From NCBI GenBank assembly GCA_947179155.2, contig OX359267.1:37030498-37094497 (forward strand): a DNA stretch of 64,000 nucleotides, written 5' to 3'. Source of the stretch: Hedera helix. Its lineage: Eukaryota; Streptophyta; Magnoliopsida; Apiales; Araliaceae. The notes under the pieces are model-generated. The model ran no database searches and was not told where the DNA came from. It was given only the letters and a program-made list of their open reading frames with translations. This document shows, piece by piece, positions 22,209 through 34,057 of this stretch. Both the position numbers and the translations under genes were made by a program. The first letter of the stretch is position 1, and every line of letters begins with the position of its first letter.

Positions 22209-25200
22209 TGTAATATCCCCAAATATTTCAAGTATGATCTAACAAGATCTGATAAAGGTTGTCAAATTCAAAACCTAAAAACAATTGCTCAGGTATACAT
22301 TGAGCTATCTTAAAGATTAAATACGATTCTAAGATACGATCGTATACGATTAAGAGGTTAAACTTTTAACCTAAATTATGTGTTATGTAATTAGTAAAGC
22401 TTGTATTGAGCTTTAAATGTGTTATGTGATTTATCTATATATAGGATTTTGTGTTTTGATTTAAGTAGTTAACCTTAACACTTATTAAAATCAAGAAGTC
22501 AATTTATGACCAAAAAATCTAATTTGGAAATATCTTTAAAACCTAAACCCTAATTTAGGGTCAAAACCTAATTTAGGGTTAAACCCTAGAAAATATTACT
22601 ATTCATAAATACGCGTATAATACGAAAATTATACGGATATAATACGAAAATAATATACAAATTATACGGTATATATACAAAAAAGTCAACGGTGATCGAA
22701 TAGTGAAGGTCAATTTTACAAATTTAGTATACTTGAGTAAATTAAAGCTAAATTAAGTGAATTTGATTAGTTAATTAATTCATTAATCAACCAATCAAAT
22801 GCTAGCTTATTTTATGACTAAATTACCATTGAAATTAAAGTGAAAAGGACCAAAATACCCCTAAATTCTCAGCCACTTTGAACAAGAGAAATTAAATTGA
22901 ATTTCTCTTCCTTTAAGCAAAATGGTAGGCTATATCTTGACCTTTCATTTCGAAGATGATGATGTCACATGTTTGTGATGATGAAACATTAAATGGAGCA
23001 TTAATGGAGGCACATGGGCAAAAAAGATGGCTGGTGAATGTGATAATCAAAACTAGATATTTTGATCAAAGCTTAACATAGAAGTAACGGCTTAAAGACC
23101 ATAAAAACCTAATCTTAGCTCTCCTATAAATAGCTACCTCTCCCATTCATGAACCCCACGAATTCTAGAGCTAAAATCAGTTATAAGTTGCTCCATATAA
23201 GTTCTATAGCAAGCTTAGATCAGAATCAAAGAGAAGAATTAGAAATTTTTCTTCAAAGAGGTAAAACCCTGATTCACTAGTAGATCTTTAATCTTATGTT
23301 AGATTTTATGTTTTATTATTTTTTAATGGCTTATTTAATGTTAATAAGAGATCGGTTTTGCTTAATCATGGTTTCATAACATCTAAATGCATGAAATAAA
23401 ATAAAATTATGTTCTGTCTAAAACCCTAAAAATGTTGTCTGACAAGGTACTTTGTCAGACTTTTTGATCCATCTATGTTGTTATTTTAGCTTGTTTTAAG
23501 GCATGTAGTTGTAGTATGCCATGAAGTGAAGACAATAAAACTGTAATAACCTCAATCGGATCACTACACAGGAAGTTATACTTCCTGATAAGTGCTTGGT
23601 CGACCATGGATTTTCTGTTCCCATAATTTTTGGAAAACCCAGAAATGAAGAACAGCTTGTCAAGGCTGTTTGACCGAAGAATAACTTCCTAATGTGTTGT
23701 TGTTAAGGTCCAAACTTGTTATGTAGTTGTATTATGCAATGATTACTACAACTATAAATAAATTTTATGTCTCAACAGTACACTATCTGAGAGAAATTTT
23801 AAGTCAAAAGTGGTCCCTCGTCGTTGACCGTCTGACTTCTAGGCAGATGAAGAACATTCATCGCTATGGCGACAAACAGACTGTCACTATAGACATTTAG
23901 CCATGATCTCCTTCCCGTAAGCATGAATAGAAAGAATTAGCAATGGACTTGCCTGTCGCAATAGCCTATAGCGACAGTCTTCTTCCGGTAAACCCAAAAA
24001 GCACAAGAACATCAATAGCGACAAACTTGCTTAAGCCTTAGTCTAAACTGCCTTTAGCCACAGACTTGTCTGTCATAGTAGCTTTTAGCGACATATTGAT
24101 TTAAAATTAATTAAAACTTAATTTAAATCACTTTTAGCGACGGATATTGCGACAGTTTTATTAAAATTAATTAAAACTTAATTTTAAACAGTTTTAGCGA
24201 TGGATTTGGTCCGTGACAATAGCTATACATGACATAATTAAATTAAACTTAAATAAAACTTGTTTAAACTATCTTTAGCGACAGATTTAATTGGAAATTC
24301 ATCGAGGTAGTTTCTAAATCAGTCTTTACCGACGGATTGAGTTACCAATTTATTAAATTAACATATTAAACTATATTTAGTGACTGATTAAGAGACGAAT
24401 ATAATTAATTAACGTAATTAATTATATAATGAAGCGATTTAAACAATGAATCGACATCAAACCCTAAATTTACATAATTAATTAAATTAGATACATATTT
24501 CTATGTATACTAACGACTGTTATTTATATGTTAATCATATTTGGACTACAAATTCGAGTTCAAATCAACGAGAACTTAAATGTGCATTGAATAGGCAAGT
24601 TTTCTAACTGTTATGTGTTATGTTTACAAGTTATAAGTATGATTTATACATTTTATGTGACAACGTGATATAAATTGTTGAAATGTGAGTTCTATGTGAT
24701 ATTAAATTGAGAAATATGTTCAGTCAAGGCCTGTTAAAATTTATCTAGAAGCATAAACTGTGTATGTACTATTTGTTAGACTTGCTGAGCCATAGTGCTC
24801 ATTCTTGCGATTAAAACTTTATTTGCGGATAAAGAAGAATGATATAAAGATCTTAAACGTAAAGAATGAGCGTATACTAGGTTTCATGCTTTATTTACTT
24901 GTATTTGTATAAAATCATAATGACTGTTATAATATGAACAAACAAATTATGTAACCGAATATTATATGAATGATATTATTTATTATCATAAGAATGTGGT
25001 TATGTCTTTACTTTGATATAACTTATAATTGTTAAAAATCTATTAAGCTGAATGAAGGTATTGGTAATATGGACTGATTATGTTAAGCCAATACTCTGAA
25101 CTTTAGATAGATAGTAAAACGTTAATACGGTATTGATAATGAACTACTTATCAGAATGATGATGGTAAATGATATTTGTGAGTACTGTAAGCATCCGAGA

Positions 25201-25768
25201 CAGAACTAATCGATGTGAAATGGTCAAATTTATCGTTAGGTTTCTCATACCCAAGTATAAGCTTATTATTACTATTATGAATGTCAGATAAGTAAAAATA
25301 TTGATGTGAAGATATATCATTATAGCCAAATGTGTTTTGAGTGAGAGTTTTAACTAGTCAGGTATTTCTGTAAGGAAAGAGAATTTTGCACCGGACACAG
25401 ATACAAACATTTATCATTAATGAAGATACAAACATTTATCGCGAGATTCTCTGTTCCCAATAACCGTCCTAATGATTTAATGTCGTGAATCTTGGATATG
25501 TAAAGTTATAGAATATTTAAATCTTAAGGTTAAAATTGAACCATTATATATGGTGTTATCCATTTATACGGATGAACTACAAGTTGATACTTGTATAAAT
25601 AATGAGATTGAGATCAAGTTAAGATCCAGGGATTAAGTAAGAGAAAATTTTAATATATAGTATAAAATAGACTAATTCAACCAATATGATTATGGGATCA
25701 TTAGTTAAGTTGATAAATATATAGAGTTTAACGCACAAGATCCGTCGTAACTAGTGCGGAAATTTTGA
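22209..25768 (+). mobile_element. Giant solo LTR, Ty3/gypsy (about 3.56 kb)
   Basis: Starts TGTAATATCCCCAAATATTTC and carries a TATA box CCTATAAATAG (TATAAATAG at 23125-23133) and the shared 3' motif CTGAGCCATAGTGCTCA (24785-24801). The right end is inferred from similarity to the LTR ending at 21536 (TAACGCAC...GGGGCGTTACA versus TAACGCAC...GAGGGCTTTAAC); the terminal CA is degraded and I find no clean TSD, so the border is good to about 10 bases. Between 23860 and 24400 a TTTAGCGACRGA-like motif recurs about nine times. No coding region. Confidence 0.6.
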
Positions 25769-26230
25769 GGGCTTTAACCCTCTTTGAACATTTCTTGTTT
25801 GCTATTTTATTTTTATGCGTAATTAGTAATGTGGTATTTGACTATTTAGAATGTTTTTTGTTGAATTTTTGACAAATTAGTGTTTTATCAAATTGATTCT
25901 TATTGGAGACTTATTTATTACAAATTTATTTATTACAAATGAGTGTTTATTGCAGACTTGTTTAATGAGATTTTGCGTTTTTTGTACCTTCACTTTAACT
26001 TGTTTTGTTTTCAAAATTATAACCTAACACAACTTTCTCTTTCTTATGGAAAAAATATTTTTCAGTACATATATATTTAATTAGTTTTGAACTCGAAACC
26101 GCATCAAATGAAATTGCACCACGCATTTCAAAACCAAAATCGCACCGATCACAAACGATTTCATGTGCGAATTTAGATTTTTCAAACCGCACGTAAGTGG
26201 TTTCATATGAACGCCACCATCCTCTATGCT
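25769..26230. mobile_element. hAT-like remnant, right part
   Basis: The end (26090-26220) is packed with AAACCGCA, GCACCACGCA and CAAACCGCACG subterminal repeats like those of the hAT element at 56249. The terminus near CGCCACCATCC is degraded and no TSD is visible. Confidence 0.45.
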
Positions 26231-27336
26231 AAGTAAAATAAACTCATTCATAAAATTTGTTAAATCTGATCAATACTATTATTGAGATGAATGGTAAAAA
26301 TACTGGGGAATAATTTCACAATACGGTCAATAATTTCTTAGAAACATCTAAAATGGGACAGACATGGGAGTTCCAGATTTGTTTGTACCTTCATTTTTAC
26401 CTTTGCGTGGGTGATCTAAATTTAATTAACCAAAAAACAAACAAGTGAAGGCTCCAAATCTTAACTCAAAAATCCAAAATGTTAATGTTTATCATCTTTT
26501 AAATAGAAAAAAAGTTAAAACTGGAGAATTCGTTATTGCAATGAAAGTAAATAGTAATAAATAAATAAAAACACAGAGCAACGATCTAACGTTAATACCC
26601 AAGCAAATCAAAATGGCTTCCCAAACGGAGTGCTATGCTAGTGAGTACCAAGCAAGGGATAACTCGTCAGCATGAAATTACCACCCCAAAATTATCTTTG
26701 CCCCACAACACATGAAATTCATGAAACTCGGTTCTGTCAAATTTCAGTCTTATATAATCCTCAATCAACCACTGGTTTCTGGTAAAAGAATATCATTATA
26801 AAGTTCACAATTACACTAAGTACCGCCCTGAAAAAGTCCTCTAAGAAGCATTACAACCAAGTAATAGTTTTGTAAGCATGGGGTTAGTGTATAGTATACA
26901 TGTGTTAAGTTTACCAAGTTCTTTATATGTGGAAAGTAATGTAATCGGTATATAAATGGCCATGTATGCTATTTTTAGTATGCAACTGTTTTTCAGTCCG
27001 GTACAAGTCAAAATAGTACCTGTTCATATCATCAATAGGCATGCTTGAAGACAGACTTATAGATTTCCATATATAGTGAAAAGAATGAAGGTTATTGATC
27101 TTCCAGTTACTCCAACCTTCAAAAAGATGGAAAAAGCATCCGATTGAAAAATACAGTAGTACTTATCTATTTATTTAACTGAGAAATAATCAATTATAAG
27201 GTAACTCACCAAATTATATTCATGTTTTACAGAAATGACACGAGTTAAGATTGCCACTTGAATCCTACTCTTGATAGAATATGAGTAATCTGAGAACTAT
27301 CTGCGTGTAAACCAATATACTAAAGATTTCGATTGG
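26231..27336. other. No gene recognised
   Basis: AT-rich sequence without a supportable reading frame. It borders the gypsy derivative that interrupts the LAZ1-like pseudogene, so the missing 3' part of that pseudogene should be here, but I see no matching coding sequence. Confidence 0.5.
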
Positions 27337-27341
27337 GTATG
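27337..27341 (+). repeat. Target-site duplication GTATG (left)
   Basis: GTATG precedes the left LTR and recurs at 30146-30150 after the right LTR. Confidence 0.8.
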
Positions 27342-30145
27342 TTATGCAGGGGGATTCGAGACCGAATATGACGAGCAAATCGACGGTGTTGGAATGAGTG
27401 GATTGGACAGCTTGGCACAAGCATTAACGACTTCAACATGTCTTCAGACTAGCTCGGTATGCTTGTTGATGCATTCGGACGAGCTCAGCTTGCTTGTTGA
27501 TGTCTTCAGAGGAGCTCGGCTTACTTCGGGAGTCAGACAATGTTTGGGTCGAGAGCTTGAACGTCATCTTCGGGGCTCGGCTTCTCCTCGGAAGCTATAT
27601 GACTTCGACAATGGGCTTGAGTTCGGAAGTAGACATCCTCGGGAAATTGTTTTGGCTTCGGGCGCTATTGGCTTCAGGCATTATTATTTTTAGTAGTTTA
27701 TTTTGTTTTGGCTATTCAGTTTTATTTCATAGTAATGATTTAGTAAATATTTTCCTTTTATTATGTAACTAACTAATCACGTGACATAATTTTTGGAATA
27801 TGTTAGTATCTGTAACGTGATTCTAGGAGTAAAGTTATTTTTTGTTGCCCAAGAACTATCAGCCATATAACTCGGCTTGTAGGTTATTTTGATTTATCTT
27901 AGCTTTTGTTGAATTGAATATTAAAAACTTCTGAGAATTAGAGAATTGTTTTCTCTGTTTTCTTTTAAACTATTCTCCTATTTCTTCTTCTGTGTAAATT
28001 TCTTATGTTTACCTTTGCCCACCGGATAATCGCTATCTGGTTCCGACACCAGTTGGTATCAAAGCTCAAGCATTCCCTAGGGTTATTTTCATCAGTTTCA
28101 ATAGTTGGTGATCATCGTGGACAGTTTCTGGTTGAGGAAGTCCCACGCCATGGTCGTAACTTTCGAGTCGTGATGGTTGAGGATTTACAGCGACGAGTTG
28201 TAGAGTTAACCTAGCGTCTAATGGCGCAAGATCTTGGTTATCGTGGGCAGGTTCCAACTGAGGAAGTCCCGTACCTCGATCGAAATGTTTCGGATCTCGG
28301 TTGTAGCAAGTAGTTTCCAACTGAGGAAGATCCGTACCGTGGTCATAACGTACTGGATGGTGAAATGGAGAATCACTATACCGATTTCAGTTTTGAAAAT
28401 CCATATCAAAATCAGAATCAATTCTGGGAACGGCGCGAGGATCATCATCGCGATTTGGGTTTTAAAATGGAGTTACCGAAGTTTTTTGGTACTTCACAGA
28501 CTGAGGAATTTATTGATTGGGTTAACGAAGTTGAGGAGTCTGGAGAAAATGGAGAACCGGTGTATTATAACTATGAAGATAAAGATATGCTTTATGGTGA
28601 TGGCCATGAGACGTTGGTCATTGGTGATGAAGGAGATGAATGGTTGAAACCCAATCCTCTTGATGATACAACTCTAGTTGAGGTTCCATTGATGGGGACC
28701 ACGGAGGGTCTAAAAGGGCTTGATGAGGTTAAGGTTGAAGATAAGGGCTATAGTGGAAGCAGGGTTGATTTAATTCAAACTGTCAAAGTCAGAGTTGAAC
28801 TTAGTCCGGCTAATGAGGGCATTGCTACATCTGATTGCAATGAGGTTTTGGGATTGAAAGAGGAATCCACAGAGTGTGCCCCAGTTGTTGTCAATTATAT
28901 CGAACATGTATCATGTTCTGACCTTCAAGATAAGATTATTCACCTAGTGCCTAGGATTGGCCGGGCAGAATCAATCGGATTACAGTTTGCATCTGGTCAT
29001 GAAAGTTTCGATTCTGATCAGGTCAAGTTAGGTTGTCTTACGTTATCGAATGTTGAAAATGATGTTATCTCTGTTCTTGTGGATGCTAAGCACAAGGATC
29101 GGGCTGCCAATCATCTTCGTTAGGTACTTTTTGACATAAGTGATTTTGTTTCAATGGTATTAGTCAAGACTGTTGTGAAATAGAAGGTTGCATGGGTTTG
29201 CCTCTTGAAAAAAGAGCAACTGCAAACTATGGAATGGATGATCGCTTGGGTTTCCAATAATTGCTTAGTTCGACAGTTTAGGGGAATGTAAACCAGCAGT
29301 TTGAATAGTGCAGAAAGTCATTTAAGGACTTCGGACATCGCCGAGGTGAATCTTGACGCCAATGTGAACTCGAAGACATCGCGGAAGTTCGATGACACCA
29401 ATGTGAACTTGAGGACGAGTTCATTCCAACCCGAGGGGACTGATGCAGGAGGATTCGAGACCGAAGATGCCTAGAAAATCGACGATGTTGGAATGAGTGG
29501 ATTAAACGGCTCGGCACAAGCATTGACGTCTTCGGGATGTCTTCGGACTAGCTCGGCATGCTTGTTGATGCATTCGGATGAGCTCGACTTGCTTGTTGAT
29601 GTCTTCAGAGGAGCTAAACTTACTTTGCGAGTCGGACAATGTTTGGGTTGAGAGCTCGGACATCAACTTCGGGACTCAGCTTCACCTCATAAGCTATATG
29701 ACTTTGGAAATGGGCTTGAGTTCGGAAGTAGACGTCCTCGAAAAATTGCTCTGGCTTCAGGCATTATTATTAAGGCATTATTATTTTTAGTAGTTTATTT
29801 TGTTTTGGCTATTCAGTTTTATTTCATAGTAATGATTTAGTAAATCTTTTCCTTTTATTATGTAACTAATCACGTGGCGTAATTTTTGGAATATGTTAGT
29901 ATCTGTCACGTGATTCTAGGAGTAAAGTTATTTCTTGTTGTTCAAGAACTATCAGCTATATAACCTGGCTTGTGAGTTATTTTGATCTATCATAGCTTTT
30001 GTTGAATTGAATATTAAAAACTTTTAAGAATTAGATAATTGTTTTTTCTGTTTTCTTTTGGTCTATTCTCCTGTTTCTTCTTCTCTGTAAATTTCTTTTG
30101 TTTACCTTTGCCCACTGGATAATCGCTATCTGATTCCGGGCGTCA
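27342..30145 (+). mobile_element. Non-autonomous Ty3/gypsy derivative (2.8 kb) with two ~0.7-kb LTRs
   Basis: Left LTR 27342-28051 and right LTR 29441-30145 share GATTCGAGACCGAA, the GTTGGAATGAGTGGAT block, the long AT-rich tail and the end TAATCGCTATCTG. The left LTR begins TTATGCAGG where the right one begins TGATGCAGG. The primer site is TGGTATCAAAGC (28054-28065), one base from the initiator-Met tRNA form. The polypurine tract CCCGAGGGGAC (29430-29440) is preceded by TTGAGGACGAGTTC-type sequence common before 3' LTRs of plant chromoviruses. The LTRs are visibly diverged, so the insertion is old compared with the Tekay element. The interior keeps only fragments of gag and the gag-protease junction. 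Confidence 0.85.
28365..29123 (+). CDS. 252-residue ORF, deleted gag/gag-pro derivative
   Basis: The frame starts MENHYTDFSF. Residues around 25-55 (FKMELPKFFGTSQTEEFIDW) match the start of the core of plant Ty3/gypsy gag. Directly after VEESGEN comes PVYYNYEDKDMLYGDGHETL, which resembles the gag-protease junction, so most of gag including the zinc knuckle has been removed in frame. The remainder is acidic and has no domain I recognise. The frame is open for 252 codons in an otherwise decayed element. Upstream in-frame gag-like sequence (28070-28360) contains stops. It may be a relic or a short protein kept by a non-autonomous family. Confidence 0.5.
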   Translation: MENHYTDFSFENPYQNQNQFWERREDHHRDLGFKMELPKFFGTSQTEEFIDWVNEVEESGENGEPVYYNYEDKDMLYGDGHETLVIGDEGDEWLKPNPLDDTTLVEVPLMGTTEGLKGLDEVKVEDKGYSGSRVDLIQTVKVRVELSPANEGIATSDCNEVLGLKEESTECAPVVVNYIEHVSCSDLQDKIIHLVPRIGRAESIGLQFASGHESFDSDQVKLGCLTLSNVENDVISVLVDAKHKDRAANHLR

Positions 30146-30150
30146 GTATG

Positions 30151-30741
30151 CTGTCTCCTAACATCGGCCAAACTGCTGTTGCTGGAACTGCCATCTATAA
30201 GGTTGTCATGCACTTCAGAAAATTCTTTGGTCCAAGAATTCAAGGGGATTAAATAACTGTCATCCTGACTTCTTTTTTCGATCCTCATGCCGTTTGACAT
30301 TTCCAGATATCTGATGGAATGTTTCATTTATTCTTGAAAGTCCTCTTTCAACAGGTACTACGACATGCAAAACTGTGAACTTCATGTCACCAACAATCTA
30401 AAAAAAACACGTGACAGCTTAATATTCAATTTGTTATTAGTACTGAGAAACAATACAGAGAAGTAACTACAAGAGCAAAAGGTTCCTAATCTTACAATTT
30501 CACCACTTCCAACGACCACATCACGAACACTTTGAGGGAAATTCAAAAGCGTGTCTCTCTCATATTGTCGACCAAGGTGTATCCTAGTATATCTTTAACA
30601 GTCTCTAACCTGCTCTGAATCTGGATCTGTTCCAAGAGATGCATAATCAGACATCACAGCGGCATTACGGACACATCTTTCTCCTCGCTTGTAAGGTACT
30701 GCTGGGAAAACATATAGGTGCACCACAGCAGCAATACCCAT
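30151..30741 (-). pseudogene. LAZ1-like (DUF300) pseudogene fragment, two exons
   Basis: Minus-strand exon 30496-30741 encodes MGIAAVVHLYVFPAVPYKRG and RNAAVMSDYASLGTDP, then FPQSVRDVVVGSGEI, flanked by AG and GT. The exon 30397 down to 30151 continues IVGDMKFTVLHVVVPVERGL and NETFHQISGNVKRHEDRKK. This is the region after the membrane domain of LAZ1 homologues (DUF300, tonoplast membrane proteins linked to brassinosteroid signalling and cell death). It is dead: a TAA lies in the first exon (where Glu is expected after VRDC), an extra A in the poly-A run after EDRKK shifts the frame, the second exon is cut by the gypsy derivative at 30150, and no transmembrane exons are found upstream. Confidence 0.75.
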
Positions 30742-31194
30742 CTGTTTGACACGTTCAAATCAAAAGTCTATAAAAACGGCTTGGTATTTCAAGATAAGGG
30801 TATAACTTCTACTTCTACATACATATAAACAAAATGGCAACTGATATTTCCACGGGCTTTTTTTATAGTTCCGCACGTAGGGCCCGCTGCTAGATTAAAC
30901 CAATATTGCCAGTAATATTGAAGGATTGGTGTACCAAATTTACCCCCCAAAAATCTGCAACCTCCTTCCCAATACTTCCATTCTCTCTCCTCTGTGTCAA
31001 AGTTGCAGCTTCAATTTTATGTTTCAAATCATCTGCGCCATCTTTTCTTTGGGTGTTGTCATATCATTTTCTGGCTCATCTTCGGCCACTTAGTTAAGTT
31101 CTAGTAATCAACACCTCTTTCCTCCAATTTGAACTCTCCTCCACCAACAGCACCATCTACTACAATCTTGTTCTATTATGGACATTATTTTCTT
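30742..31194. other. No gene recognised
   Basis: On the minus strand this should hold the 5' exons of the LAZ1-like gene, but none is visible. The sequence is pyrimidine-rich from 30960 on the plus strand. Confidence 0.45.
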
Positions 31195-31394
31195 GTACTT
31201 GGTACAAAAGATTTTTCAAATTTGGTTTGGAGAAGAGTTCTTGGACTCATAATATTGATGTGAAGCTTTATCTAAAGAATACATTCAAGACTATAGGTGG
31301 GATTAAGCCCATGTTTAAACCCCAAATTGAGTGTGATTTGAAGCTTCGTTTAGATTCTAATTGCAAAGCTTCTGGTAATTTTCAGACAGAATGA
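31195..31394 (+). pseudogene. Possible LEA_2/NHL-type C-terminal fragment
   Basis: One plus-strand frame is open to the TGA at 31392-31394 and ends GGIKPMFKPQIECDLKLRLD, then SNCKASGNFQTE. This resembles the C-terminal end of plant LEA_2 (NDR1/HIN1-like) proteins, in which a Pro-x-hydrophobic-x-Cys-x-hydrophobic strand precedes a short Ser/Gly stretch. There is no start codon or recognisable upstream domain, so at best it is a remnant. The match is from memory of the family and is weak. Confidence 0.3.
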
Positions 31395-32284
31395 AATTTA
31401 ATTTGATATCAAGGAGTCGTTGATTCTTCATAGTTCATTTGAGTGTTGATTGAAGTTCTTGGGATGTATGTATGTACATATACATGTACATATACATATA
31501 CATACACACACATATATTATATATATATAGATAAAGAAAGAAAGAAAGAGAGAGAATGGGAAGGGAAAGACTTCGGATTTTATACATACAGAGAGAATGG
31601 GAATAATTTGAAAGCTGCTTCTGAGTAATCTAGAATGGATATCTTTGTAGATGTTGAGGGCAAGTATGAAATACCAATCTTTTAACTTTGTCAGCAATAT
31701 TGGTCTAATCAAACAGTGGACCCTATACGTGGAAATATATATAAAAAACTGCGGAAATATCACTTCCCAAACTAAATAATTCACCCAATGGAAGCACATT
31801 TTTTAGAAGACAAACTTCAAACATATGTCGTGTGATTTCTAAAGAAGCCGACAGAAATATCGCATGCAGCTAATAATTACCACAGGTCTCTTAATACGTA
31901 TCACATCAATAAACTTCACTCGAGGAATCTAAAATCGATACCAATGTTCTGAATTTTGTTATCAGGTTAACTTTGCCGCAGTAGTAATAGATATTTTAAA
32001 GAAAATAGCAAGAAAACATCAATTCATTTCATGCAGAATCCACTCTGTTGTGAGAGTCATGGCTCTAAATATATCATGTACTAATTCCCATTTATCTCAA
32101 GTTCCCCAAACAAATTTATACAAGGTTTATCGTCCTCAATGGACGGAAGCAACAAAAATCAATACAGGTACTGAAATTATAGAACTCTTTATCCCCAGAT
32201 AGTTGCAATTATATGCTACTGCTCACCAAGTCTTTTCTTCTATTATACCAGGACAGCAGATTTGGTTAAAAATTCTTGGAATTC
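31395..32284. other. No gene recognised; microsatellites
   Basis: Contains alternating TGTATG/TACATA repeats at 31464-31515, (AT)n at about 31513-31530 and AAAG/GAGA repeats at 31535-31560. Confidence 0.6.
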
Positions 32285-32460
32285 TTGGGGGTAATTGTGT
32301 TAGCCGACTTCATTAAAGGATATACTTCAGAACAATTTTTGAGATTTGGACAAAGGATTCAAGTGAGATCTTCTTTGGAGGTGTGCTATATTTCTCTTCT
32401 GTAGTGTACATGGTTGAGGAAGAATGGCAGAATATTTAAGGATAAGCTCCTTCCCTTTCA
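32285..32460 (+). pseudogene. Possible LINE-type remnant
   Basis: Pieces in two frames read DLLWRCAIFLF and then WLRKNGRIFKDK, similar to the C-terminal end of plant LINE ORF2 (LW..., then W-x-RN-x-RIF-x-DK). Stops and a frameshift lie between them. The evidence is thin. Confidence 0.25.
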
Positions 32461-33133
32461 CCTCCTGTGAAATAGGAGTGTTTCTTGGCTTTCCCTAAAA
32501 TTGAAAAGCCTCCAGTGGAATAACTTTATCACGAATTCAACATGATTGAGTGGCTCTGTTACATTAAAAGTTTGACAACCACATAATTTATTATGTTATT
32601 CTTTATCAGATTCTTGTGTATTACATAAATTCATATTTATTTAGTATAAGTACTAAATATTTTTTAGCTAGTAATCTGTGACGACTTGTTGTGCTTCCTG
32701 TTCTAATTCTGGTTTAGTCAATGGTCTCTCATCTAATATTACAATATAATAATATACAGTTGCATGCATTTATGTAACTAAATTACTACGATTCTACGAC
32801 TAGGGCACCACCGTGGCTCCATTACAAAGATAATTAAATCTCTCTAGTTAACACAAATAAACCCGCAACTGTCTCCATTTACTAATGTAGGTAAAATATT
32901 CAGATAGCGAAGATACAGGTGCCCTGTATTGCACCAAGGATACTCCATAACAATATATAAATGTCAGTCAGCAAGCTTTTACAATACCCAATGCAAATAA
33001 TTTAAATTTCCTCTTAAGGGCAATTTTGTCCATAAATCTCCTATATAAACACATCCACCCTCCCTCATATTTTATTACTCTCCCTTGGAAGTGAGATTAA
33101 ATTTGTACAGAAAAAGAGGAGAGAGAATCAAAG
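32461..33133 (+). promoter_or_regulatory. Probable upstream region of the PIN-like fragment
   Basis: There is no reading frame. A TATA box TATATAAA lies at 33042-33049, 85 bases before the ATG, followed by a CT-rich leader (CTCTCCCTTGG) and GAGGAGAGAGAATCAAAG before the start. This looks like an ordinary plant promoter and 5' leader that has outlived the gene. Confidence 0.45.
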
Positions 33134-33220
33134 ATGATTACTGCAAATGATTTCTACAAGGTCATGTGTGCAATGGTTCCTTTATTTTTTATTTCACCTC
33201 ACATGGCTTCAAACATATAA
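33134..33220 (+). pseudogene. 5' stub of a PIN1-type auxin efflux carrier gene
   Basis: The first 17 codons read MITANDFYKVMCAMVPL, the hallmark N-terminus of canonical PIN auxin efflux carriers, closest to PIN1, which begin MIT..DFY.VM.AMVPLY and go straight into the first membrane helix. Here the sequence turns into FFISPHMASNI and stops at 33220 after 28 codons; the helix and all later exons are missing, replaced by AT-rich transposon-like sequence. With the upstream TATA box it is the broken 5' end of a gene or a duplicated fragment of one. I see no splice donor that would rescue it. Confidence 0.65.
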
Positions 33221-33990
33221 GACAAACAAGTTTCTAGCATTTTTATATATCTATATCATGTATATATATATTTCTTATATATATATTTATATATTCTTTT
33301 AGAAAATGAATTTCTTTATGTGAATTAATTAAATGGATCATGATTTAGACTTTCTAATGGACTTATAATACTCAACTTGAGTTACATTCATGGACCATTA
33401 GTAATTCTTTTAGTAGTCTTATAATTAAATCAAATATTGGGCCAACCATCTCATATATTGGCTAACTAATAAATTCTAACAATTCATATATACATAGACT
33501 TTATTTCTAGCATATATATTGGACCCTATCATAATAATTTATGTGACTTCCTAATATTCAAATTGGGCTAAATTTAATTATCCTCATTAATCTATTTTAT
33601 TATTTAATTATCTCATAATTAATTTAATAAAATAATTAATTAGTCCATCTTAATAATTATGTCACACAAGGCATATTATATAGGTTCAAATTAATTATAA
33701 TTTAAGCTCATCATTATCATTACATAATTTCTTACTTATCACACATTTAATTCAATTTAAATTAAACTATTAATACTTATAATATTACACATAAATATAT
33801 AAACACACAAATATATTTTAAAATATTTTTATTTTTCACTAATAATAATAATACATTAGCTTTGGATAACATAGAATTGGGAAGCAGCGTTTGTTACACT
33901 TGCATGGAGTTGACTTTTTGAGTACAGGCCATCATACCAACTCTTGGCGTATCCTTTTATAAAATTAAAAAATTCGAATCAAAGTTGGAA

Positions 33991-34057
<67 letters not shown>

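Noticed and set aside
27394..27772. ORFs rich in Leu/Ser in the left LTR of the gypsy derivative, and the related frame at 29578-29790
   Set aside because: The sequence is present in both LTRs and frames are not conserved between the two copies.
28066..28647. Overlapping ORFs on both strands beside 28365-29123
   Set aside because: They are shadow frames of the gag-derived ORF. Only the 28365 frame carries gag-like sequence.
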